Shown: piece by piece, positions 1 through 8,431 of the stretch
Layout of the letters: each line of letters opens with the position of its first letter
Numbering within the stretch: the first letter of the stretch is position 1
Assembly (NCBI RefSeq): GCF_019219825.1
Contig: NZ_JAHUXH010000004.1
Location: forward strand, 310,001-374,000
DNA: 64,000 bases
Reading direction: 5' to 3'
Source: Streptomyces sp. TRM70350
GTDB lineage: Bacteria > Actinomycetota > Actinomycetes > Streptomycetales > Streptomycetaceae
Translations under genes and position numbers: made by a program
The notes under the pieces: model-generated
What the model saw: only the letters and a program-made list of their open reading frames with translations
What the model was told of the DNA's origin: nothing
Databases searched by the model: none

Positions 1-2
1 CC

Positions 3-389
3 CGGCTGGTCTCCCGTACCGGCGCGAGCGGCGACCGGGTGGGGCTGCTCATGGCCAAGTCCCTGTCACCGTTCGACCAGGCGGCCGGGGCCATCGTCAC
101 CGGCGGGAGCAGCGCGCAGCTCATGCTGCGCCCCACCGTGGCAGGCCGATCCGTCTTCACGGGCAACGCGCCGGTCACCGCGCCCTGCCTCCTGCGGCTG
201 AAGCGCACCGGGACCGCGTTCGCCGCGTACGCCTCCACCGATGACGGCGTCAGCTGGACCCCCCTCGCCGAGGGAGAGATCCCCGGCTTCGGCGACGCCT
301 CCTACTACGTGGGCCTCGTGGTCTGCTCCCGCAGCCCCCTGGTCCGCAGCACCACCGAGTTCGACGAGGTGAGCATCACCGCCATGTAG
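3..389 (+). CDS. C-terminal end of a secreted concanavalin-like domain protein (5' truncated)
   Basis: The frame is open from the window edge to a TAG at 387-389, so the start lies upstream and only about 128 residues are seen. The visible part reads as beta-strands with a phrase of the type 'STDDGVSWTPL' followed by 'YYVGLVVCSR' and 'FDEVSI'. This pattern is common in laminin-G or concanavalin-like modules (DUF1349-type) at the C-terminus of secreted actinobacterial glycosidases and lyases. The catalytic part, if any, is outside the window. An internal ATG at position 51 has no convincing ribosome site, so it is not taken as the start. It lies 27 bases before the alginate-lyase-like gene and probably shares its transcript. 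Fold assignment is by resemblance only. Confidence 0.6.
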   Translation, partial: RLVSRTGASGDRVGLLMAKSLSPFDQAAGAIVTGGSSAQLMLRPTVAGRSVFTGNAPVTAPCLLRLKRTGTAFAAYASTDDGVSWTPLAEGEIPGFGDASYYVGLVVCSRSPLVRSTTEFDEVSITAM

Positions 390-416
390 AGCACCATGGA
401 TTGGAGCTGCACCGCA

Positions 417-1667
417 ATGAGCCGCACTTCCCCCCACCAGCACCTCCACAACAGTGCGCTGAGCCGCCGCGGTCTGCTGAAGACCGCCGGCGGCCTCACC
501 GCCGCCCTCGCCCTCGGCGCGTCCGCCACCGCCCCCACGGCGAGCGCGGCCCCGGCGACGTGGACCCACCCCGGCATGCTGCACAACCGGGGCGACATCA
601 ACCGCGCCCGGGTCCGCGTGGCCGCCGGCGACGACCCCTGGCTGTCCGGCTGGAACCGGCTGGTCGCCAACTCCCACTCCCGGTCGACCTGGACGCCCAA
701 CCCCCAGGCGACCATCATCCGCGGCGGCACCGGCCAGAACTACGGCATCCTCTACAACGACATCGCCGCCGCCTACCAGAACGCGCTGCGCTGGCACGTC
801 GGCGGCACCGAGGCGAACGCCGCCTGCGCAGCGCGCATCCTCAACGCGTGGGCCACGACCCTGACGACGATCACCGGCAACGCCGACCGGTTCCTCGCGG
901 CCGGCCTCTACGGCTGGCAGTTCGCCAACGCGGCCGAGCTGATGCGGGACTACGACGCCTTCGACCTCGGCGCGTTCCAGCAGATGATGGCCGACGTCTT
1001 CTACCCGCTCAACAACCAGTTCCTCACCGGCCACAACGACGCCTGCATCACCAACTACTGGGCCAACTGGGACCTGTGCACCATGGCCTCCGTCCTGGCC
1101 ATCGGGATCCTCAACGAGGACGCCGCCACGTACGACCAGGCCGTCACGTACTTCAAGTCGGGCGCGGGCAACGGCTCCATCAGGCACGCCGTGCCGTTCC
1201 TGCACACCGACGCCGACGGCTACGCCCTCGGCCAGTGGCAGGAGTCCGGCCGCGACCAGGGGCACACCGTCATGGGCATGGGCCAGATGGGCGCGATCTG
1301 CGAGATGGCCTGGAACCAGGGCGAGGACCTGTACTCCTACGACGGACGGCGCTTCATGAAGGCCGCCCAGTACGTCGCCAAGTACAACCTCGGCCAGGAC
1401 GTGCCCTTCACCACCTACAGCTGGGGCACCGGCCAGAACTGCGCGTACCGGGAGCACACGGTGATCTCCGCCGCCTCGCGCGGCCAGGTCCGCCCGGTCT
1501 GGGCGATGCTCCACTTCCACTACAACCGGCGCCTGTACCTCGACGACAGGTACATCTCCCAGATGTACTACCACCTCGTCGCCCCCGAGGGCGGCGGCGG
1601 GGACTACGGCTCCAACAGCGGCGGCTACGACCAGCTCGGTTTCGGCACGCTGATGCACGCCAAATAG
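417..1667 (+). CDS. Tat-exported alginate lyase family protein
   Basis: A 416-residue protein with a twin-arginine signal (SRRGLLKTAGG near residues 15-25) followed by an Ala-rich hydrophobic stretch and a likely AxA cleavage site. The mature part begins with 'THPGMLHNRGDINRARVRV', typical of the alginate-lyase-like alpha/alpha barrel family (PF05426 type), and contains 'NYWANWDLC' and 'REHTVISAAS'. Members cleave uronic-acid polysaccharides by beta-elimination, but many actinobacterial members have no proven substrate. The ATG at 417 is chosen over the in-frame ATG at 396 because a GGAG lies about 11 bases upstream and the Tat signal then sits at the N-terminus. It precedes a carboxylesterase gene. 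A pectin or uronic-acid substrate would suit the nearby CE12 esterase, but that is inference. Confidence 0.75.
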   Translation: MSRTSPHQHLHNSALSRRGLLKTAGGLTAALALGASATAPTASAAPATWTHPGMLHNRGDINRARVRVAAGDDPWLSGWNRLVANSHSRSTWTPNPQATIIRGGTGQNYGILYNDIAAAYQNALRWHVGGTEANAACAARILNAWATTLTTITGNADRFLAAGLYGWQFANAAELMRDYDAFDLGAFQQMMADVFYPLNNQFLTGHNDACITNYWANWDLCTMASVLAIGILNEDAATYDQAVTYFKSGAGNGSIRHAVPFLHTDADGYALGQWQESGRDQGHTVMGMGQMGAICEMAWNQGEDLYSYDGRRFMKAAQYVAKYNLGQDVPFTTYSWGTGQNCAYREHTVISAASRGQVRPVWAMLHFHYNRRLYLDDRYISQMYYHLVAPEGGGGDYGSNSGGYDQLGFGTLMHAK

Positions 1668-1776
1668 CCGACGTACGCCGAAGAAGCGCTGAACCGGCTC
1701 GTGCACCGGAACACCCCGAGCGATGTGATGCTCTGAGGTGAACGGTGCACGAGCACGGCGAAGGGCTGGTGGGCGG

Positions 1777-3390
1777 ATGACCGCAGCAGACCTGACGGGC
1801 CCCGTGGTGAGCACGCCGTACGGGGCGGTACGCGGCCGGTACGAGCGGAACGCCGCGGTGTTCCGGGGCATCCCGTACGCCGCGCCCCCCTTCGGGCCGC
1901 GCCGGTTCCGGCCCCCGGTGCCGCCCGAACCCTGGGACGGCGTCAGGGACGCGGGCGCCTTCGGGCCGACACCGCCGAAACCGCCGTACTCGGAGGCGTT
2001 CGCGCAGTATCTCTCCGACCCCGTCGTGCCCGGGGACGACTGCCTCAACCTGAACGTGTGGACCCCGGAACCCGGCCCCGGCGCCCGGCTCCCGGTCATG
2101 GTGTGGCTGCACGGAGGGGCCCTGACCAGAGGCTCGTCGTGTGTGCCCGTGTACGACGGGCACACCTTCGCCCGGGACGGGATCGTCCTCGTCTCCCTCA
2201 ACTACCGGCTCGGCGTGGAAGGCTACGGACTGTTCCCCGACGCCCCGGCCAATCCCGGCCTGCGCGACCAGCTGGCCGCCCTGCGCTGGGTGCACGAGTC
2301 CATCGAGGCCTTCGGCGGTGACCCCGACCGGGTGACCCTCTTCGGACAGTCGGCCGGCGCGATCAGCATCGGTGCCCTGATCGCCGCCCCGCAGGCCCAG
2401 GGGCTGTTCCGGCGCGCGGTCCTGCAGAGCGGGCCGCCCGAGGCGGTCGAGCGGGACAAGGTACGGCGGATGGTGCGCCGGATGGCGGCCCGGCTGAAGG
2501 TGCCCGCGACCGCCGAGGCCTTCGCCGCCGTCGATCGCGATCTGCTGCTGCGCACCCAGGCCGAGGTCGGCCGGCTCAGCAGCCCGGTGCTCGGCGGGCC
2601 TGCCTTCGGGATCGTCGTCGACGGTGACGTCGTCCCCCGCGATCCCCTGCAGGCCCTGGTCGAGGGCCGGGTCGCCGAGGGCGTGGACCTGCTCATGGGC
2701 TGGACCCGCGACGAGTACCGGCTGTGGCTCGTGCCCGGCGGGCTGCTGGAGCGCGTCGACCGGCTCGGCCCCGTCGCCCTGGCCGGGGCCATGGCCCGCT
2801 GCCACTGCGGCCACGAGGTCCCACGCGGCTACCGCGCCCTGCACCCCGAGGCCGGCACCGCGGAGATCGTCGGCCAGATGGTCACCGACCACCTGCTGCG
2901 CAACCCGCTGCACCGCCTGGCCGACGCCCGCCCCGGATCGTCGTACGTCTACGAGTTCGCCTGGCCCTCCCTGCTGCCCGGCCTCGGCGCCTGCCACGCG
3001 CTGGAACTCGGGTTCGTCTTCGACAGCGGTGAGGTGCCCGAGTCGGCCAAGCTGGCGGGCTGGGGCGCGCCGACGGAGCTGGCCGACGCGATGCACTCGG
3101 CCTGGGTGCGCTTCGCGGCCGAGGGTGACCCGGGCTGGGAGGCGTGGGACGCCGCCCATCCGGTGCGGACCTTCGGCGACGCCGAGCTGCCCGACACGCC
3201 CGGCGCACTGGCGCCCCCGCACACCGTGTACGGGCCGCGCGATCGCGAGCTCGCGCTGTGGACGGCCGACGTCACCGCCCGGGAAACCGCATCCCCACCG
3301 ATCCCTGTCGAGAGCGCGTCCGCGCGCCGTGCGGAGCTGCGGTCGGTCGCACGTCTCCTCCGCCGCTCCGGCGGTGTCCGCCGGCAGTGA
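1777..3390 (+). CDS. Type-B carboxylesterase
   Basis: A 537-residue alpha/beta-hydrolase of the carboxylesterase B family. Visible hallmarks are 'FRGIPYAAPP' near residue 30, 'EDCLNLNVW'-like 'DDCLNLNVW' near 88-96, the oxyanion-hole HGGA near 112-115 and the nucleophile elbow GQSAG with Ser about 192. The elbow has Gln instead of the more usual Glu before Ser, as in many bacterial members. The His of the triad is probably in 'GLGACHALELGFVF'. No signal peptide is seen, so it is probably cytoplasmic. A GTG 39 bases upstream is in frame; the ATG at 1777 is preferred because the family N-terminus (VVSTPYGAVRG) follows directly. It ends 24 bases from the convergent LacI gene. Substrate unknown; an acyl or acetyl ester of a plant sugar is possible. 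Confidence 0.85.
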   Translation: MTAADLTGPVVSTPYGAVRGRYERNAAVFRGIPYAAPPFGPRRFRPPVPPEPWDGVRDAGAFGPTPPKPPYSEAFAQYLSDPVVPGDDCLNLNVWTPEPGPGARLPVMVWLHGGALTRGSSCVPVYDGHTFARDGIVLVSLNYRLGVEGYGLFPDAPANPGLRDQLAALRWVHESIEAFGGDPDRVTLFGQSAGAISIGALIAAPQAQGLFRRAVLQSGPPEAVERDKVRRMVRRMAARLKVPATAEAFAAVDRDLLLRTQAEVGRLSSPVLGGPAFGIVVDGDVVPRDPLQALVEGRVAEGVDLLMGWTRDEYRLWLVPGGLLERVDRLGPVALAGAMARCHCGHEVPRGYRALHPEAGTAEIVGQMVTDHLLRNPLHRLADARPGSSYVYEFAWPSLLPGLGACHALELGFVFDSGEVPESAKLAGWGAPTELADAMHSAWVRFAAEGDPGWEAWDAAHPVRTFGDAELPDTPGALAPPHTVYGPRDRELALWTADVTARETASPPIPVESASARRAELRSVARLLRRSGGVRRQ

Positions 3391-3414
3391 CGCGGGGTTG
3401 TGGGCAGCCGTGCC

Positions 3415-4467
3415 CTACCCCACCGCCCGTACCGAGTCCCGCACCACGACATGCGTGCCGAGCAGCAGGTGCTCGGCCTGGGTTTCCGCGGTGCGGCCGA
3501 GGGCGGTGCGGACCGCCAGGCGGCCCAGCTCCTCGTAGGGGACGTGCACCGTCGTCAGGGCGGGGTGCAGGTCACGGGCGAAGGGAATGTCGTCGTAACC
3601 GGCCAGCGAGACATCGCCGGGGACGTGCAGACCCGCCTCGTGCAGGGCGGTGAGCGCGCCCGCCGCGACCATGTCGGTGGCGGCCACGACGGCGGTGAAC
3701 TCCAGCCGCGCGGCGAGGGCTTGGCGCATCAGGCGGTGGCCGGAGTCGCGGGTGAAGTCGCCGTGCAGGAGCAGCGCGGGGTCGGCGTCGACGCCGCGGG
3801 CGCGGTGGGCGGCGAGGTAGCCGCGCGCACGCCCCAGCGCGGTGGTGTGGTCGGGCTTGCCGCCGAGGAACAGGATCCGCCGGTGGCCCTGGGCCAGGAC
3901 GTGCGCGACCAGGGCGTGGGCGCCGCCCTCGTTGTCGTACTCGATCACCGTCACCGGCGCCCCCGGGCCCAGTGGCGGGCGGCCGCACAGGACGAGCCGG
4001 GAACCCGCCGAGGCCAGTGAGTCGGCCATCCGGCGGGTGCGCTCGCGGTACTCGGGGGTGTCGGCGCCGCCGCCCACCAGGATGACCGCGGCGGCCCGCT
4101 GGGCGCGCATCATCTCCACGAACTCCAGCTCGTGCCGGACGTCGCCCTCCGTGCTGCACACCAGGCACAGATGTCCGAGCCGGGCCGCCTCGCGCTCCAC
4201 GCCGTGCGCCATGTGCGCGAACGACGGACCGGTGATGTCCTCCAGGACGAACGCCAGCGTGGGCGTCCCGACGCCCGCGACCGCCTTGGCGCGCGCGTCG
4301 GCGACATAGTCCAGGTCGCGCACGGCGCGCAGCACGCGCGTGCGGGTCGCCGTGCTCACCGGGTACGCCCCGCCGAGCACCCGCGACACCGTCGACGCGG
4401 ACACCCCCGCGCGTAACGCCACGTCCCGGATCGTGCTCCGGCCCGCGCCCCCGCTCTTGCGCGTCAT
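3415..4467 (-). CDS. LacI family transcriptional regulator
   Basis: A 350-residue regulator with an N-terminal helix-turn-helix of LacI type (TIRDVALRAGVSASTVSRVL, residues about 12-31) followed by the hinge helix and a periplasmic-binding-like sensor domain ending 'VVVRDSVRAVG'. Such proteins repress sugar-use genes and release DNA on binding a sugar. The ATG at 4467 begins exactly at the family N-terminus; longer readings upstream would run through the intergenic region. Codon 18, inside the DNA-recognition region, is TTA (complement of 4414-4416), the rare leucine codon read by the bldA tRNA in Streptomyces, so full translation may be delayed to development. An imperfect palindrome 61 bases upstream (4528-4541) is a candidate autoregulatory operator. 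Likely targets are itself and the convergent esterase/lyase genes; this is inferred. Confidence 0.88.
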   Translation of the reverse strand: MTRKSGGAGRSTIRDVALRAGVSASTVSRVLGGAYPVSTATRTRVLRAVRDLDYVADARAKAVAGVGTPTLAFVLEDITGPSFAHMAHGVEREAARLGHLCLVCSTEGDVRHELEFVEMMRAQRAAAVILVGGGADTPEYRERTRRMADSLASAGSRLVLCGRPPLGPGAPVTVIEYDNEGGAHALVAHVLAQGHRRILFLGGKPDHTTALGRARGYLAAHRARGVDADPALLLHGDFTRDSGHRLMRQALAARLEFTAVVAATDMVAAGALTALHEAGLHVPGDVSLAGYDDIPFARDLHPALTTVHVPYEELGRLAVRTALGRTAETQAEHLLLGTHVVVRDSVRAVG

Positions 4468-4527
4468 ACCGACCCCGCCCCTCTCCCCGGCGCCCTGCGC
4501 ACCGTCCGGGAACTGCGACAACACGAC

Positions 4528-4541
4528 GGAAACCGGTTCCC
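4528..4541. promoter_or_regulatory. Candidate LacI-family operator
   Basis: GGAAACCGGTTCCC is an inverted repeat with a CG centre and six of seven half-site positions matching. The centre and outer bases fit the general LacI/GalR operator plan. It lies upstream of the minus-strand LacI gene and downstream of the mmuM stop, so autoregulation is the simplest reading. Confidence 0.45.
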
Positions 4542-4610
4542 GGTGCGGTGAGGCTAGCAGCGCCGGGCCGTGTCCGGTGGGGCAAGCCGCCGACGGCTCC
4601 GCACCGTGGG

Positions 4611-5543
4611 TCAGGCCGTCAGCGTGCGTGCGATCGACGTGATCGTCTCCGGTCCCACCCGGCAGCACCCGCCGATCAGCCGGGCCCCGGCGGATCGCCA
4701 GCCCTCCACCTGTTCGGGAGTGAACGTGGAGCGGCCGCTCCAGGAGCGAGCCCGCGCGTCCCAGGTCTCGCCGCTGTTGGGGTAGACCACCACCGGCTTG
4801 CCGGTCGCCCGGGCCGCGATCGCGACGGCGGCGTCGACGTCCTGGGGCGCACAGCAGTTCACGCCCACCGCGATCACCTCGTCGACGTCGGCGGCCAGGG
4901 CGAAGGCCTCCTCCAGTGGCTGACCGGCGCGGGTGCGATCGCCGGCCACGGTGTACGACAGCCAGGCCGGCACGCCGAGCCCGCGCACCGCCCGCAGCAG
5001 GGCCGCCGCTTCGTCGGCGTCCGGAACCGTCTCCAGAGCCATCACATCGGGCCGGGCCGCGCCGAGGACCTCCATCCGAGGGCGGTGAAAGCGTTCCAGC
5101 TCGCTCACCGTCAGCCCGTAACGGCCCCGGTACTCCCCGCCGTCCGCCAGCATCGCCCCGTAGGGGCCGACCGAGGCCGCCACCCACAGCGGACGGGTGA
5201 CTCCCCGCGCCGCCGCCCGCGCCGCCGCATCACGCGCCAGCTCCACGCTGAGCCGCAGAAGTCCGGCCGCCCGCTCAGGGCTGATCCCGCGCTTCGCGAA
5301 GCCCTCGAACGTGGCCTGGTAGCTGGAGGTGATCGCCACGCTCGCACCCGCCACGAAGTACGCGAGGTGCGCCTCGGCGATCGCCTCGGGGCGCTCGGCG
5401 AGCAGTCGCGCCGACCACAGCTCGTCGCTGAGGTCGTGCCCGGCCGACTCCAACTGGTTGGACATGCCGCCGTCGAGCACGACCGTCCCGGCGGCAAGGG
5501 CTTCGGCGAGTCCGATCGGGGCTTCGGGGGTGTGGCTGGTCAT
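4611..5543 (-). CDS. mmuM: Homocysteine S-methyltransferase
   Basis: A 310-residue protein of the homocysteine S-methyltransferase family, which moves a methyl group from S-methylmethionine (or S-adenosylmethionine) to homocysteine to give methionine. The N-terminal 'VLDGGMSNQLE', central 'ALETVPDADEA', and the zinc-ligand segments 'GVNCCAP' and 'GGCCRVGP' near the C-terminus are all present, so the zinc site that activates the homocysteine thiol looks intact. Length is normal for MmuM/YagD. It starts 36 bases after the stop of a cytochrome P450 gene in the same direction, so the two may be cotranscribed. Why a methyl-recycling enzyme is paired with a P450 is not evident from the sequence. 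Confidence 0.9.
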   Translation of the reverse strand: MTSHTPEAPIGLAEALAAGTVVLDGGMSNQLESAGHDLSDELWSARLLAERPEAIAEAHLAYFVAGASVAITSSYQATFEGFAKRGISPERAAGLLRLSVELARDAAARAAARGVTRPLWVAASVGPYGAMLADGGEYRGRYGLTVSELERFHRPRMEVLGAARPDVMALETVPDADEAAALLRAVRGLGVPAWLSYTVAGDRTRAGQPLEEAFALAADVDEVIAVGVNCCAPQDVDAAVAIAARATGKPVVVYPNSGETWDARARSWSGRSTFTPEQVEGWRSAGARLIGGCCRVGPETITSIARTLTA

Positions 5544-5579
5544 GTCACGACGCTAGTCGATGGGCTCCTGTGGAGCCCC

Positions 5580-6785
5580 CTACCAGGCCACGGGCAGCTC
5601 CATTGGGAACCGCCTGATCGTGTCGGTGTCCCACCGCACTTCCTCGGGCGGCACCACGAGCCGCAGCCGGGGGAAGCGCTCGATGAGCCGCCCGATGGCC
5701 ACTTCGAGCTCTGCCATGGCCAACGGCATCGCGATGCAGCGGTGCCCGCCCCAGCCGAACGTCATGTGGGGAGTGTTCGGCCGGTCGACGTCGATGACGT
5801 GCGGGTCCGGGAAGCGTTCCGGGTCACGGTTGGCCGTCAGGTACGACACGTGGACGAACTCGCCCGCCCGGATCCGCACCCCGTCCAGTTCCATGTCTTC
5901 GAGAGCCACCCGGGGGATTCCGACCCCTTTGCGGAAGGGGATGTAGCGCAGCATCTCGTGCAGGACGTCGGTCAGGGTCTCGGGCCGGCACCTGAGGTGC
6001 TCCATCAGCTCGGGACGTGTCAGGAGCAGGTAGGCGATGTCGCTGATCTGGCAGGTTGCCGTGTCCTGGCCGCTGAGCGCCAGCGTCAGTGCCATGACGG
6101 CCAGTTCCTTGTCGTCCAGCTGTTCCTCACCGTCTCGCGCCGCGGCCATGGCGCTGATCAGGTCCGTGCCGGGTGAGTTCCGGCGCTGTTCGACGAGTTT
6201 GGCGAAGTAGGCCGTCAGATCGGCCTTGGCCTCGGCGGCGGCCTGCTTGCTGTCCGCGCCGACGACGAGCAACTGGCGCACGGACTCCTCGATCCGGGGC
6301 CATTCCTGCCGTTCGACGCCGAGGAGGTCGAGGACGGTGTGCTGGGGCAGCGGGTTGGACAGGTGCCGGACCAGATCAGCCGGCGGGCCCGCCTGCTCCA
6401 TCTGGTCCAGCAGGCGGTCGGTGAGGCGGATGATCCGGTGCCGCATGCCCTCGACGTGCTGCGGGGTGAATGCCTGCGAGGCCAGGCGGCGGACGCGGGT
6501 GCTGTGCGGAGGGTCCATGACGTTGATCGACTCGGGCGACACGATGGGCTCCGGAGTCATCCGCGGGTAGTCGCGGCCGATGATGCCCGCCCGGCTGAGC
6601 CGGTGGTCGGTGGTCACCTGCTTGACGGCCTCGAAACCGGTGACCAGCCAGGCGTCGGCGTCGCCGTAGCGTAGCCGGATCCGCGTGGGGGAACCGAGAT
6701 CCATCAGGTCGGCGAGCGCGGGGTCGAACTCCAGGGCTTCGCTGAAGTCGAACGGGCAGGTGATCGCGGCGTTGTCCTCGGGCAT
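5580..6785 (-). CDS. Cytochrome P450
   Basis: A 401-residue bacterial class I P450. The I-helix oxygen-binding segment reads LSGQDTATC (residues about 238-246), the K-helix ExxR is in 'HEMLRYIP', and the heme-thiolate loop is FGWGGHRCIAMPLA with the axial Cys near residue 350. The loop is slightly unusual: the residues after Cys are Ile-Ala rather than the common Leu-Gly. The ATG at 6785 is preceded by GGAGGA about 8 bases upstream, and the protein starts with a typical short leader, so an upstream in-frame extension is rejected. No ferredoxin or reductase gene is adjacent, so redox partners must come from elsewhere. It is followed 36 bases later by mmuM. Substrate cannot be predicted. Confidence 0.92.
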   Translation of the reverse strand: MPEDNAAITCPFDFSEALEFDPALADLMDLGSPTRIRLRYGDADAWLVTGFEAVKQVTTDHRLSRAGIIGRDYPRMTPEPIVSPESINVMDPPHSTRVRRLASQAFTPQHVEGMRHRIIRLTDRLLDQMEQAGPPADLVRHLSNPLPQHTVLDLLGVERQEWPRIEESVRQLLVVGADSKQAAAEAKADLTAYFAKLVEQRRNSPGTDLISAMAAARDGEEQLDDKELAVMALTLALSGQDTATCQISDIAYLLLTRPELMEHLRCRPETLTDVLHEMLRYIPFRKGVGIPRVALEDMELDGVRIRAGEFVHVSYLTANRDPERFPDPHVIDVDRPNTPHMTFGWGGHRCIAMPLAMAELEVAIGRLIERFPRLRLVVPPEEVRWDTDTIRRFPMELPVAW

Positions 6786-6930
6786 CAGCTGTCTCCTCCG
6801 GCATGGCACAGTGGTGGACGAAGAACGTGCCTCCTGACGCGATGGAAGCACGAGTGGGCGCGCGGGCAGGTGATCCGCACTGTCACCTCCAGCCAGGTGG
6901 GCTAAGCGCGCCGGGATGCCGACGGCCGCA

Positions 6931-7599
6931 TCACACGAGGTGGGCGAAGACCACCAGGTTCTCGGTGTAGTCCTTCACCGCGTGGTCGTAGTTCCCCGCG
7001 CACGTGATGAGCCGGACCTCGGGGCGCGCCGTGTCGGCGTAGACCCGCTCGTCGGGGAAGTCGTCCTTCGGGAAGGTCTCCGCGTCGTGGACGATGAACT
7101 CCGCGGTGCGCCCGTCGGCGCGGTCGATGGAGAACCGGTCGCCCGGTCGGAGTTCGTAGAGGTTGGCGAAGACGGCCGCCGAGGTGGCCGTGTCGACGTG
7201 CCCGGCGACGATCGAGGTGCCCTGCTCGCCGGGCGAGACGCCCTCGGCGTACCAGCCGACGAGGTTGGTGTCGGCCGCCGGCGGAGGCTCCAGCTGGCCC
7301 GAGGCGCCGATGGAGAGAGGGGTGAAGGGGGCGTCCACGGAGATCTTCGGGATGAGCAGCCGGACCGGTGTGGAGCGGGGCAGTGGCCGCGTGGCCTGGT
7401 GCGTGCGCGTGGGCGTGGCGGTCGGGCCAGGGGAACGGGAGGTCTGCGAGATGCCGTCCGATCCTTGGTGCTCGCCGAACACGCTGACGGCGATGATGAC
7501 GATCGCCACGCCCCACAGGGTCACTCGCCCGCCGCGGCCGGGGTGCTGCCCGGCCGTCGCCCGTTCGGCGGGAGGCGTGGCGGAGGGATCTGCTGCCAT
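6931..7599 (-). CDS. Class F sortase
   Basis: A 222-residue membrane-anchored transpeptidase. It has a cytoplasmic Pro/Gly-rich tail, one transmembrane segment (about residues 27-43), a Pro/Thr linker and a sortase barrel beginning 'PVRLLIPKISVDAP'. The catalytic His is in 'VAGHVDT' and the catalytic Cys in 'RLITCAG'; a basic residue near the C-terminus would complete the site. This arrangement matches actinobacterial class E/F sortases, which cleave a sorting signal and link the protein to the cell envelope. The gene lies 110 bases downstream of, and codirectional with, a secreted protein with a C-terminal membrane tail, which is the obvious substrate. Confidence 0.9.
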   Translation of the reverse strand: MAADPSATPPAERATAGQHPGRGGRVTLWGVAIVIIAVSVFGEHQGSDGISQTSRSPGPTATPTRTHQATRPLPRSTPVRLLIPKISVDAPFTPLSIGASGQLEPPPAADTNLVGWYAEGVSPGEQGTSIVAGHVDTATSAAVFANLYELRPGDRFSIDRADGRTAEFIVHDAETFPKDDFPDERVYADTARPEVRLITCAGNYDHAVKDYTENLVVFAHLV

Positions 7600-7709
7600 C
7601 GGACATCACCTCACTCGGGCACGGCAGCACGGGCTTCGGGGCTCGGGAGCGCGGGCCGCCGGCGCGGTGTGCGCCGGCGGCGGCCGCGTTCCCGGAGTCG
7701 GGGGACCGG

Positions 7710-8201
7710 TCAGGACGTCGGCTCGGCGGCCTTCTTGCGGCGCAGTGCGTACAAGCCGGTGGCGCCGACGGCGAGCACGGCCAGACCACCCGTGGTGACG
7801 CCGGGGGAGGCGAGGGCGCCGCCGCCGGTGTGCATACCGCCGCGCGGCTTGTCGTGCTCGTCGCTGCTCCACTCGTCCTTGCCGCCCTTGTCCTTGTGGG
7901 ACTCGGAGTCGTACTTGCGGTCGTCGTGGTCCGAGCTCCAGTCGTCTCCGCGCACCGCGGCGAGCGCACCGCCACCGGTGTGCATTCCGCCGCGTGGCCC
8001 GTCGTGGCTGCTGTCCTTGTCGTGGTCCTTGCTGTAGTCCTTGTCGTGGTCGCGGCCGGAATCGCTGTCGTGCTCCTTGCTGTACGAGGAGTCGTCGCCT
8101 CCGTAGTCCCCGCCCGGTGCGGCGAACGCGGCGCCGGGCGTGGTGAAGGCGAGCGCGGCGGAGACGGCCGCCGTGGCGAGAAGAATGCGGGCAGAACGCA
8201 T
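7710..8201 (-). CDS. Secreted, Asp/Lys/His-rich sortase substrate with duplicated GGMHTGGG motif
   Basis: A 163-residue protein: Sec signal peptide (residues 1 to about 28, ending AFA-AP), a very hydrophilic region rich in Asp, Ser, Lys and His, and a C-terminal hydrophobic segment followed by RRKK. The motif PRGGMHTGGGALA occurs twice, once mid-protein and once just before the membrane segment, separated by a second charged region. Position before a hydrophobic stretch and basic tail is where sortase sorting signals occur. The ATG at 8201 has GGAAGGA about 8 bases upstream; an in-frame upstream extension is rejected. It lies just upstream of the class F sortase gene. The role is unknown; a wall-linked, possibly metal-binding surface protein is a guess from composition. 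Confidence 0.8.
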   Translation of the reverse strand: MRSARILLATAAVSAALAFTTPGAAFAAPGGDYGGDDSSYSKEHDSDSGRDHDKDYSKDHDKDSSHDGPRGGMHTGGGALAAVRGDDWSSDHDDRKYDSESHKDKGGKDEWSSDEHDKPRGGMHTGGGALASPGVTTGGLAVLAVGATGLYALRRKKAAEPTS

Positions 8202-8431
8202 ATCGGTGTCCTTCCGCCGTGGCCGGGCAGCGGACAGGGCATCAGCTGGAACGAACCCGGCCTCGACATGAACCACCGTCAGTCAGGCCCTCGCCGTGCA
8301 CCATCCGGGCCGCCCAGCCGTGTCATCGCGCCACCCGTCTGTCCCAGCAACACGCCGACACGTCCCCCATAGGGATCAGTCCGGCGTCACCCGGAGGGAG
8401 GGAAGGACCGAGGCAACGGCGAGGGACGGCC

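Noticed and set aside
66..2201. Long minus-strand open frame opposite the alginate-lyase-like and esterase genes
   Set aside because: It is antisense to two well-supported genes, has no family resemblance, and its openness is explained by high third-position GC in the real genes.
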